Shown here: positions 1 to 6,522 of the stretch, piece after piece
How positions within the stretch are numbered: the stretch's first letter is position 1
Layout of the letters: every line of letters starts with the position of its first letter
Program-made: the position numbers and the translations under genes
The notes under the pieces: generated by a model
Databases searched by the model: none
Seen by the model: the letters and a program-made list of their open reading frames with translations, nothing else
Told to the model about the DNA's origin: nothing
Origin: Flavobacteriales bacterium
GTDB lineage: Bacteria > Bacteroidota > Bacteroidia > Flavobacteriales_E > Vicingaceae
Assembly (NCBI GenBank): GCA_029262915.1
Contig: JAJCYN010000060.1
Span: 1 to 6,575 of the forward strand
Direction of reading: 5' to 3'
Length of the DNA: 6,575 bases

Positions 1-14
1 CGAAATTGAAGTAG

Positions 15-87
15 AAAAGAGAAGGGATTATCAATGTTGACGAAATCTATTGTCTCTCTGGCTATACTAACCTTAATCTCCTCTTTT
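15..87. repeat. Imperfect inverted repeat
   Basis: The left arm AAAAGAG..GATTA (15-30) is matched by the reverse complement of TAATC..CTCTTTT (74-87). One arm carries two extra bases, and the separation is about 43 bases. It could be a long-stem transcript structure or chance in AT-rich sequence. The short open frame at 34-102 starts in the loop and runs through the right arm. Confidence 0.3.
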
Positions 88-164
88 GTTCTTTCTGATT
101 AATGCTTAAATTTAACACTTTACAAGCTTAAGATGGCTATAATTAATGTAGGTTTTGTTGGGGA

Positions 165-186
165 ATTGAAGCTTAGAGCTTCGAAT
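165..186. repeat. Compact hairpin 3' of the operon
   Basis: GAAGCT (168-173), a three-base loop TAG, and AGCTTC (177-182) form a perfect 6-bp stem. It extends by ATT/AAT (165-167 with 184-186) if G183 is bulged. No clear T-run follows on either strand, so it is not a textbook intrinsic terminator. It may still shape the 3' end of the minus-strand transcript, whose last stop codon is about 100 bases away. Confidence 0.35.
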
Positions 187-200
187 CTTCTTAAAAGGAA

Positions 201-250
201 TATGAAAATTAACTAATTCTTATTTTCATAAATACAAAATAATGAAAATA
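201..250 (-). terminator. Possible 3'-end structure of the operon: two mutually exclusive hairpins
   Basis: ATGAAAAT (202-209), its reverse complement ATTTTCAT (222-229) and ATGAAAAT again (242-249) are spaced exactly 20 bases apart. The middle copy can pair with either neighbour, giving a 9-bp stem with a 12-base loop each time (201-209/222-230 or 221-229/242-250). On the minus-strand transcript this lies 38 bases past the last stop codon and is followed by a weakly U-rich run (complement of 190-200). The stems are almost all A-T, so a terminator role is tentative. Confidence 0.3.
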
Positions 251-287
251 TAAAAAACTTTATTTCTATATATATCAAAATATGGAT

Positions 288-1751
288 TTAAAAAGAATCA
301 TTTATATCTCCAAAAGATGGATATTCTTCATCTTTATCCCATTTAGGTGATAGATACACAAATGCCATAGACCACAATACAATAACACTACAAGGAAGAG
401 CTATGGTTACTGCCGCACCATAATTCACCACCATTAGAGCTATTGTCCCACAGGTGAATCCTATCATTAGATTACGCAGTTTAGGTTTCTTTAATTTCCA
501 GCAAATCAAAATCATTTTCCCAATAATAATGATGTGGATAATGTAATAGAGGTATAATCCAACAATGCCTGTTTCTGCATAAATTCTAACATATTGACCA
601 TCAGTTTCAAAGTCGGCTAAGAAATTTCCAGGAGAGAAGCGTTTGCCCCATACTCCTGCAGATCCAATGCCGCCACCAAAAGGTTTGTCAGACATATATG
701 AATCTAACATAACTCTATTTTCTATTCTAACCTGAAAAGAAGCATCTTCTGTAGCACTAAAAGCTGACCTCATTCTTCGTATTGGAGCTACATTATGAAA
801 AACAAATGTAAATGCTATGATGTATAATAAAACGCCTCCTAATACAGAACCAAGAATCAAGATTTTATAGTTTCTTGATAAAATTAAATAAACTGCAAAA
901 CCAACTGAGGGTATAATAATAGCTCCTCTTGTTCCGGAAATAACCATTCCATAGAAACAAACGATAGCAGTGATGTAGTAAAATATTTTTCTACCCATTC
1001 GTTTTTCACCAAAAGAAAAAATTACGGCAACCATTGCTGCGTGAGCTTGCGATGATCCAAATTGATTCGCATCAGAAGAAAAGGAAAACATTCGAGTAAA
1101 TTCTCCCCACAAAACGTGTGTAACTGCTCCACCTTGGTCTAACCAAGCTTGTTCAAAAGCGAACAATCCAAACCAATATTGTTTTGCTCCATATAGTCCC
1201 AAGAAAATAGAAACTGCAAACCATATATTTATAAAAGCAGTACAATCTTTACGTTTATTGTAAACTAAAAATATAAGTGGAACTAGAAAAACACCATAAA
1301 GAGCTAACCCTCTTACGGCATAAAACCAAGCCAGCATACTTTCTGCATCAGGGTTAAATAATTCGAAAAAACAGTACAACATCCATATAGCCAAACAGTA
1401 AGTAAGGGAGTTGTTTTTTATGGACCAATCGGCACCATTAAATCCTTTAAAAAATAAAATAATCCAGGTCAATAGTAATATGAAATCAACGGTTAATCCT
1501 AAAGGTAAAGGAACTAATCTGGTTAATCCAACTGCAAAAAAGGAAATAAATAGTAACCCATTCAATGCAATACTAGGCTTTTGGTAAATTTTATAGATTA
1601 AGAATAGAGAAGTAATTAATCCTATTAAAATAAAAAGGACTTGAGAATTTTCAGACATCGCATATCCAAATAAAACAATGACAAACAATAATATTCCTAA
1701 ACCTAGTTTCGTGTATATTTTGTATGCTCCTGTTTTATCAAAATCACTCAT
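288..1751 (-). CDS. O-antigen polymerase/ligase-like integral membrane protein (Wzy/WaaL family)
   Basis: This 487-residue protein is strongly hydrophobic, with about 12 to 14 predicted membrane spans (for example 18-53, 62-101, 115-132, 142-163, 172-190, 256-318, 392-415, 426-467). The pattern fits the O-antigen ligase/polymerase (Wzy_C) family, which polymerises or transfers undecaprenyl-linked glycans on the periplasmic side of the inner membrane. Family-like landmarks are SGTRGA (272-277) opening a helix, a hydrophilic Arg-rich loop (about 325-390) with KPFGGGIGS (356-364), and AETGIVGL (392-399) entering the next helix. Where ligases usually have a His-Asn pair before that Glu-x-Gly motif, this protein reads DGQYVRI (384-390), which favours polymerase over ligase. 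The ATG lies 16 bases after the co-polymerase stop, and this is the last gene of the operon. Partnership with the preceding co-polymerase is inferred from context. The specific glycan cannot be told. Confidence 0.8.
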   Translation of the reverse strand: MSDFDKTGAYKIYTKLGLGILLFVIVLFGYAMSENSQVLFILIGLITSLFLIYKIYQKPSIALNGLLFISFFAVGLTRLVPLPLGLTVDFILLLTWIILFFKGFNGADWSIKNNSLTYCLAIWMLYCFFELFNPDAESMLAWFYAVRGLALYGVFLVPLIFLVYNKRKDCTAFINIWFAVSIFLGLYGAKQYWFGLFAFEQAWLDQGGAVTHVLWGEFTRMFSFSSDANQFGSSQAHAAMVAVIFSFGEKRMGRKIFYYITAIVCFYGMVISGTRGAIIIPSVGFAVYLILSRNYKILILGSVLGGVLLYIIAFTFVFHNVAPIRRMRSAFSATEDASFQVRIENRVMLDSYMSDKPFGGGIGSAGVWGKRFSPGNFLADFETDGQYVRIYAETGIVGLYLYYIIHIIIIGKMILICWKLKKPKLRNLMIGFTCGTIALMVVNYGAAVTIALPCSVIVLWSMAFVYLSPKWDKDEEYPSFGDINDSF

Positions 1752-1767
1752 AACAAACTAGTTTCAT

Positions 1768-4014
1768 TTAAAATTGATTGGGTTTAAATTGAAGTTTGGC
1801 GAATTGCTTCATTTTTTTTCTAAACGAACTTCTCTTTTTTGGTATTTCTCCAATAATGGATTCTAACACATCAACATCAGCACCATTTAAAATTGAACTG
1901 ACTTGATGATCTACAATGTTGGAATAGCTTTCTAAAGCCATTACATCAGCTTTATTCCAGTTTCTGTTCGCTTTTAAAACGAGTAGGGATAAATCGGCAT
2001 CTCTCATCATTTGGATGGGAAGGTCACTGCCAATAATTGCTGGAATTTCAAAAAAGATGTATCGGTATTCTTCTGGTTTGTTTTCAGCTATTATTTCTTT
2101 AGCCGTTAGTTTAATGTCACAAATGTTTTTAGGAATTACGTATTCAATATTGTCCTTATCATTATGGTTAAGAAAGTAATTTTCTTGCTCAGCAGATTTA
2201 GGAGAAATAACTAAGGTTGGTTCACCTGCAATTCTTAGATCTCGAGCAATTAATTGGCAGAGTTGTGTTTTCCCCTCTTTCTTTCTAGTACTAAAAAATA
2301 GTACAACAAAAGGATCTTTTTTTCCTTTTACTTGGTAGTAATTGTAATTAATATAAGTAGCCAGTTGATTAGTTAATAAACTATACAAGCTCCTGTATTG
2401 TGGGATTTTTTTCTTGGTCAATAATGGAAACCCTCCAGCTAAATATAACCCTGTAAGTTCCTTAGCTCTTTCTGGTGTTTTTATGGTGGTATCTAAAAAC
2501 TCTAGTAAAATCAGGATACTTAAAGTGATGATAAACCCTGCTAATGCACCAAGTATTACTATCATTCTTTTTTTTGATTTTTCAGCATTAACAGGATAAA
2601 ATGGAGGATCAACTATTTTTAAGTTGGTTGACATTGCAATGTTTTGCTTTATTAATTTCGAATCATTTACACTTGCCAATAGATCTAAATAGTCTTTTTC
2701 TAACACAGATATTTTTCGTTCCATTTGCTTTATTTGTGAACCAAGGTTTGCAAATTCGGTATAGGTAATTTCAAACTCTTTATTAAACACAACATATTGA
2801 TTAATTCGGGCAGAATACTCTTCAACGGCAATAACTGCTTCTAACCAAGTTGTTGCTATATTTTCAATTTTAATCCCAGTTGAAGTTTGCCCCATATGGT
2901 ACAGTTGTTCTACTTTAAGTTGTAAGTCCTCTTTTAAACCAAGTAATTGTTTGTTGTATTTTACTAAGTCATTTTTTAGCTTATTCGTGTTTTCGGAACT
3001 ATTGGAATCAGTTTCTAGTTGAATTGATTCATTAATTTCTATAAATGCAATTTTTGAAGAGAGCGCTCTTAACTTTTGTCTCATCTCAAAAACTTCTTGT
3101 TTCTTTAAAATAAGACCTTTACCAATCCCCATTTTATGTGCGGCTTCCTTTTCAGCAGCTTGAGCTGCAGCAAGCTTTAGTTTCTCTCCTTGATAAGCTA
3201 CTTCAAAATCTTCTTTCCTAGAAGCCAACCATTTTGTTTGCTCGTAATAGTTAATTACGTTGTGTTTGGTCATTAATTGGCTCAATTCTGCTTCGGCTTG
3301 ATCCAATTTTAAGTGAGCTAGTTTTGATTCTTGTAAGAAGTAGTTAACCACATCATCAGATTCGGCAGATTTAATGGTTTTTACATCACTCATTATTACT
3401 TCTAAAGCTATTCTTGTGGTATGAAAACAAATACCAGGATCAGTTGTTTCATAGCTTATTAAAACTCTATCGCTAGTTCCTTCTTGCCTTGCTTCAATTG
3501 AGGATAATTGTTCCAATCCAAAATAATTGATAAAAGGAGATTCAGCTGAATTAAGAATGTAATAGATTTCATTATTGAAATTTTGCTTGTAATAGTTCGA
3601 TAAATTTTCATAAGTCTTAAGTTCATTATTCTTAACAACTACTTTTTTAAGTAATTCTTCTGGGATTAACACTACAAATTTTAACTGATTATAAACTGAC
3701 ATATCTTTTTCGATAATGGTATCTTGAGCTAAATAAAATGCCAATGTTTTTAATATTATTTCCTCCCTTGTTGTTCTTGATTTAATGTTCTCAAAAAGGT
3801 TGTCAAATTTTGTTTTTATGGCATAAAAGTCTCTACGATCACTATTTTTTAGTGAATATCCAGAAGCAAATCCTGTATAAAGCGTTGTAGTGGTAACGTA
3901 ATTGCTTTGTTTGTCATTCATAAATATCAGAATCATTGCCACAACAATAATTGGCATAACCAACAATATTTTGAAGTGGTTTATTAATAATCGTATGAAT
4001 GATAATAAGCTCAT
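1768..4014 (-). CDS. Wzc/GumC-like polysaccharide co-polymerase with degenerate BY-kinase domain
   Basis: This 748-residue inner-membrane protein has the classic layout of a chain-length/export co-polymerase. There is a membrane helix at about 16-32, a large periplasmic part with long coiled coils (about 220-450), a Pro-containing segment DPPFYPVN (469-476), a second helix (about 484-505) and a cytoplasmic P-loop-type domain (about 540-720). In active bacterial tyrosine kinases the last domain has Walker A (PGxGKS/T), an Asp-rich Walker A' and a Walker B ending in Asp, plus a C-terminal Tyr cluster. Here Walker A reads STRKKEGKT (575-583), keeping only GKT. The A' strand reads LVISPK (601-606) without Asp, Walker B reads FFEIP (654-658) with Glu for Asp, and the tail (about 725-748) is basic with no Tyr. 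The fold is probably kept but kinase activity is probably lost or altered. The ATG lies four bases after the stop of the TolC-like gene, so the two are probably translated together. Confidence 0.87.
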   Translation of the reverse strand: MSLLSFIRLLINHFKILLVMPIIVVAMILIFMNDKQSNYVTTTTLYTGFASGYSLKNSDRRDFYAIKTKFDNLFENIKSRTTREEIILKTLAFYLAQDTIIEKDMSVYNQLKFVVLIPEELLKKVVVKNNELKTYENLSNYYKQNFNNEIYYILNSAESPFINYFGLEQLSSIEARQEGTSDRVLISYETTDPGICFHTTRIALEVIMSDVKTIKSAESDDVVNYFLQESKLAHLKLDQAEAELSQLMTKHNVINYYEQTKWLASRKEDFEVAYQGEKLKLAAAQAAEKEAAHKMGIGKGLILKKQEVFEMRQKLRALSSKIAFIEINESIQLETDSNSSENTNKLKNDLVKYNKQLLGLKEDLQLKVEQLYHMGQTSTGIKIENIATTWLEAVIAVEEYSARINQYVVFNKEFEITYTEFANLGSQIKQMERKISVLEKDYLDLLASVNDSKLIKQNIAMSTNLKIVDPPFYPVNAEKSKKRMIVILGALAGFIITLSILILLEFLDTTIKTPERAKELTGLYLAGGFPLLTKKKIPQYRSLYSLLTNQLATYINYNYYQVKGKKDPFVVLFFSTRKKEGKTQLCQLIARDLRIAGEPTLVISPKSAEQENYFLNHNDKDNIEYVIPKNICDIKLTAKEIIAENKPEEYRYIFFEIPAIIGSDLPIQMMRDADLSLLVLKANRNWNKADVMALESYSNIVDHQVSSILNGADVDVLESIIGEIPKKRSSFRKKMKQFAKLQFKPNQF

Positions 4015-4018
4015 AGTT

Positions 4019-4732
4019 CTATCTTAGTTTAATACCTACAGTTTCTTCCAAAATGGCTATAGATACCCAATAATCTCGTTTTGATTCTTCGTAAAAAATG
4101 TTTGATTTAATATTTGCTTCGTGTATTCTAGTAAAATCAGCAAGAGTTATTGAATTGTTTTTGTATTCGATTTCGGCATAGCTAAAATTCATATTGGAAA
4201 TGGTAACAGCATCATTTCTAATTTTTAATATTTTTTCATTCAATAACACCTCCGTGTATAGGTTAAGAATTAGTTTTCGTAAGGCTTTTTTACCTTCTTT
4301 CAAATTATTTTTCTCAATCTCATAATTTATTTTGCTAATTGAAATAATATTTTTTCTATTCAAAATAGTGGACAGTGAAATGTTAAATGACAGACCGGTA
4401 TTGTACCAATCTGAGGAAGTTTTTGTGTAGGTAGGAATTACAATTCCTTCAGTTTGAGCATTGTTTGTTCCCCTCGAGTAACTACTATTGAGTGATAAGG
4501 AATTTAACCACGATTTTTTTTGAATGTTGGTGAGTATCTTTTTTTGATGAACTAACAGTTCTTGAGATTGGAGTAATGGCGAATTATTGTATGCGGAATC
4601 TATCAGTGTTGCAAGAGCTGGTAACTTTATTGAAGTTACTACTGTATCTATTTGTGCCACACAAAAAGTATTGCTTATCAGAAATAAGCCTACTAAAAAG
4701 CCTAAAATCTTATGTTGGTTGTAGTTAGTCAA
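4019..4732 (-). CDS. Short TolC-like outer-membrane efflux protein with a single repeat
   Basis: This 237-residue protein has an N-terminal Sec signal peptide: hydrophobic 9-23, likely cleaved after CVA at 26. The Cys at 24 is not in a good lipobox. The mature part looks like one outer-membrane-efflux (OEP) repeat. A long amphipathic helix (about 36-73) is followed by two beta-like strands (about 76-87 and 108-120) around a Ser/Thr-rich loop, then long helices (about 128-185 and 190-232) with YAEIEYKNNSITLADF (185-200), a typical turn of this family. Standard TolC proteins have two such repeats in 420 to 500 residues, so this one is about half length. The stop sits just before the co-polymerase start and no second half is found nearby, so it appears to be a genuine short form. 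It probably forms, or helps form, the outer-membrane exit for the polysaccharide, taking the place of a Wza-type exporter (inference). Confidence 0.75.
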   Translation of the reverse strand: MTNYNQHKILGFLVGLFLISNTFCVAQIDTVVTSIKLPALATLIDSAYNNSPLLQSQELLVHQKKILTNIQKKSWLNSLSLNSSYSRGTNNAQTEGIVIPTYTKTSSDWYNTGLSFNISLSTILNRKNIISISKINYEIEKNNLKEGKKALRKLILNLYTEVLLNEKILKIRNDAVTISNMNFSYAEIEYKNNSITLADFTRIHEANIKSNIFYEESKRDYWVSIAILEETVGIKLR

Positions 4733-4749
4733 GTTAAATTTTTTATTAG

Positions 4750-5907
4750 TTATACATTTTCGCTTTGTAGTAAAGCAGGTATTGTTCTTAAAATCAATTT
4801 TATGTCATAAAAAAATGAATGTTGTTTTGCGTATTTATTGTCTAAGAGTTTTCTTTCTTCTTCACTCATTTCTCCGCCTCCTCGTTTTTCTACTTGCCAT
4901 AATCCGGTTATTCCTGCTGGAGCCATAAAACGTTCAGCCCAATTATCAGAAGTAAGAAGTTCTGCTTCGTATAATGGCAATGGTCTGTTCCCTACAATAG
5001 ACATATCTCCTTTTAACACATTAATAAGTTGAGGAAGTTCATCTATGCTTGTATTCCGAATAAACTTCCCCACTTTAGTAACTCTGGGATCATCACTAAT
5101 TTTAATGAACGTTCCTTCGTCCTCTGCTTTTTTTAATCTGAGGTAATGGTTTTCACAAATCTCTTTACCGTCTACAAATAAGATTGGCGAACAAGATTCA
5201 ATTGAAGAACAGTCTGGACATTCCTTATCTATTTTCTGAGGTTCATTGCTTGCATATTGATTTAAATTTTTAATGTCTTTTAGCTTTTTATCAGCATTAA
5301 TATGCATAGATCTGAACTTATAGAAATCAAAAATTTGATACCCTGTACCAACTCTTTTAGAAGCATAAAATAATGGTCCTTTTGATTCTATTTTTATAGC
5401 AATAATTGTTAAAAGAAGAACAGGAGAGATAAGAACTAATGCAACAATTGCGACTATGATGTCAAAAGCTCGTTTAACGATACCCAGTCTGTAAGCAGGT
5501 TTAATCCTAGAACTTCTTCTTTCTTTTTTGCTCAAACTTCGATAGCTTATTAAGAAGTTAAGTCTCACTGAAAGGGTTTTTAGTTTAAATGGTTTTTCAA
5601 TAACCTCGTCAACTCCGTTCTTTATAAAGTTAATCGCTTCTTTTTTGGTGAGTTTACCATTCAATAAAATAAAAACGATGCGATCAAATTTTTTGTTAGA
5701 TCTCAGTAATTTAAAAAGCTGGGAGGCTTCTATGCCTGATGTAGTATTCTCACAAAAAACAATGTGAGGTAAATAGGTGGTATTACTTAAAAAATCATAT
5801 GCTAATAATCCATTATTTTTTTGTTCAATTTTATCAATAAGATTACTATTGAATCCATAATCACTTTTAAAATTTTCATTATTTCCGATATATAGTATTG
5901 ATCTCAT
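4750..5907 (-). CDS. Initiating sugar-1-phosphate transferase (PHPT family) with N-terminal pseudo-receiver domain
   Basis: The family starts glycan synthesis by moving a sugar-1-phosphate from a nucleotide sugar to undecaprenyl phosphate at the inner membrane. The C-terminal two thirds of this 385-residue protein are typical: KRAFDI (145-150) leading into one hydrophobic helix with SP (161-162), KFRSM (197-201), DPRVTKVG (273-280), the catalytic Asp-Glu pair in IDELPQL (288-294; D289, E290), GNRPL (306-310) and AGITGLWQV (331-339). Two parts are unusual. Residues 1-120 resemble a response-regulator receiver, with EKPF (104-107) kept. However, the acidic pocket is GNN (8-10), the phospho-acceptor position is Glu53, and the Ser/Thr switch near 82 is Leu/Asn, so phosphorylation is unlikely. 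Between KFRSM and DPRV there is an insert of about 50 residues with C230, C233, C239, C251 and H254, a possible metal site. The ATG follows the preceding receiver gene's stop by one base, which suggests translational coupling and joint function. Confidence 0.88.
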   Translation of the reverse strand: MRSILYIGNNENFKSDYGFNSNLIDKIEQKNNGLLAYDFLSNTTYLPHIVFCENTTSGIEASQLFKLLRSNKKFDRIVFILLNGKLTKKEAINFIKNGVDEVIEKPFKLKTLSVRLNFLISYRSLSKKERRSSRIKPAYRLGIVKRAFDIIVAIVALVLISPVLLLTIIAIKIESKGPLFYASKRVGTGYQIFDFYKFRSMHINADKKLKDIKNLNQYASNEPQKIDKECPDCSSIESCSPILFVDGKEICENHYLRLKKAEDEGTFIKISDDPRVTKVGKFIRNTSIDELPQLINVLKGDMSIVGNRPLPLYEAELLTSDNWAERFMAPAGITGLWQVEKRGGGEMSEEERKLLDNKYAKQHSFFYDIKLILRTIPALLQSENV

Positions 5908-5908
5908 T

Positions 5909-6298
5909 TTAAATAATCTTTTTTACACGTTTAAATAGGTTGGTAACTCTAATTCGTAATTCTTCAGGATTAAATGGTTTAACCATATAATCGTCTGCTC
6001 CTTTTTGTAAACAGTTAATGCGTTCACTACTGTTTTCTTTAGCAGACAATACTATTAGGGGAATATTATTAAAAAAGTTACTTGCTCTAATATTTTCTAA
6101 AAAATCGTAGCCATTCATTTTAGGCATTGACAAATCAGAGATAATCATATCAGGAACATTTCCTTCCTGAAGATATAATAGTGCATCATATCCGTTTTCC
6201 TTCAACTTGATGCTATAATCCTTTTTTAAAAGATGATTCAATAACATTCTTATACTTGAGTCATCATCTATTACTAATATTTTTTTATTTGCCATCAT
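5909..6298 (-). CDS. Single-domain response regulator (CheY-like receiver)
   Basis: This 129-residue protein is a receiver domain only, with no output domain. All key residues are present: acidic pocket D11-D13, phospho-acceptor D55 in SDLSMPKMNG (54-63), switch Ser85 in VLSAK, and Lys107 in KPF. It should therefore be phosphorylated by a histidine kinase or phosphotransfer protein, none of which is in view. It heads the minus-strand operon, and its stop is one base from the start of the receiver-sugar transferase fusion, so a direct protein-protein role in controlling that enzyme is plausible (inference). The start has two adjacent ATG codons (6298-6293), and either could be used. Such proteins usually act by binding a partner rather than DNA. 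Confidence 0.9.
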   Translation of the reverse strand: MMANKKILVIDDDSSIRMLLNHLLKKDYSIKLKENGYDALLYLQEGNVPDMIISDLSMPKMNGYDFLENIRASNFFNNIPLIVLSAKENSSERINCLQKGADDYMVKPFNPEELRIRVTNLFKRVKKII

Positions 6299-6463
6299 AA
6301 TTTATTTTCGGATGGGTTATACAAATTGATGCCAACATAATTAACTGTCTGACATTCAGTAATTAATGGTGTTTATTTGATTCTAATGTTCTAGTCATTA
6401 TTCTCATAAATAGAATGCTTTCTCATTTTTGGAAAATCAATAATTATTTAGAAGAGGCTCATT

Positions 6464-6492
6464 CAAATGAAATAAAATGTAGTACTTTTCAA
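6464..6492 (-). promoter_or_regulatory. Candidate Bacteroidota-type promoter for the operon
   Basis: Read on the minus strand, TTG (6492-6490) is followed after 18 bases by TTCATTTG (6471-6464). This matches the Bacteroidota -33 TTG / -7 TAnnTTTG pattern with one mismatch. It would give a leader of roughly 160 bases before the first ATG. In sequence this AT-rich such a match can arise by chance. Confidence 0.25.
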
Positions 6493-6495
6493 GTA
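6483..6495. promoter_or_regulatory. Small inverted repeat, possible operator
   Basis: TACTT (6483-6487), spacer TTC, AAGTA (6491-6495) is a perfect 5-bp inverted repeat. It overlaps the -33 part of the candidate operon promoter and lies 27 bases upstream of the divergent gene's first ATG. A regulator site is possible, but the arms are short. Confidence 0.2.
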
Positions 6496-6522
6496 TCATT
6501 TGTTATAATGTAGTAATCGAAA

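Larger units (their letters stand above)
1..287. other. Non-coding left flank, downstream of the polysaccharide operon
   Basis: No confident gene is visible. The stretch is very AT-rich and lies 3' of the last operon gene. It contains an imperfect inverted repeat (15-30 against 74-87), a compact hairpin at 165-186 and a trio of alternating complementary 8-mers at 202-249. Plus-strand frame 2 is open from the window edge to a TGA at 38-40 (12 codons), which could be the tail of an upstream gene, but this is too short to judge. One 22-codon hydrophobic open frame begins at 34. No tRNA, rRNA or insertion-sequence signature was seen. Confidence 0.6.
6299..6522. other. Divergent intergenic region with the likely operon promoter
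   Basis: These 224 bases separate the minus-strand operon from a plus-strand response-regulator gene, so both promoters should lie here. No gene was seen. The best operon promoter candidate is at 6464-6492, and a small inverted repeat at 6483-6495 overlaps it. A TATAAT at 6504-6509 is only 13 bases before the plus-strand ATG, too close for a normal leader, and has no good partner box. Confidence 0.5.

Noticed and set aside
1..101. Minus-strand frame open from about position 98 to the left edge (about 32 codons)
   Set aside because: No ATG, GTG or TTG start is available after the stop at 99-101, and the translation shows no recognisable motif. It is likely chance.
2414..2599. Plus-strand open frame of 61 codons
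   Set aside because: It lies fully antisense to the well-supported co-polymerase gene, has no recognisable features and reads like a complement shadow of that gene.
4019..4732. TolC-like gene as a pseudogene or frameshifted fragment
   Set aside because: The remaining half was not found in any frame. The gene ends four bases before the next start, keeps a signal peptide and a complete single repeat, and sits in an intact operon, so a genuine short form is more likely.
4838..5032. Plus-strand open frame of 64 codons
   Set aside because: It is antisense to the most conserved catalytic part of the sugar transferase. The open frame is explained by codon use on the other strand.
6504..6509. TATAAT as a sigma-70 -10 box for the divergent gene
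   Set aside because: It is only 13 bases before the ATG, has no convincing -35 partner, and Bacteroidota promoters use a different -7 motif.
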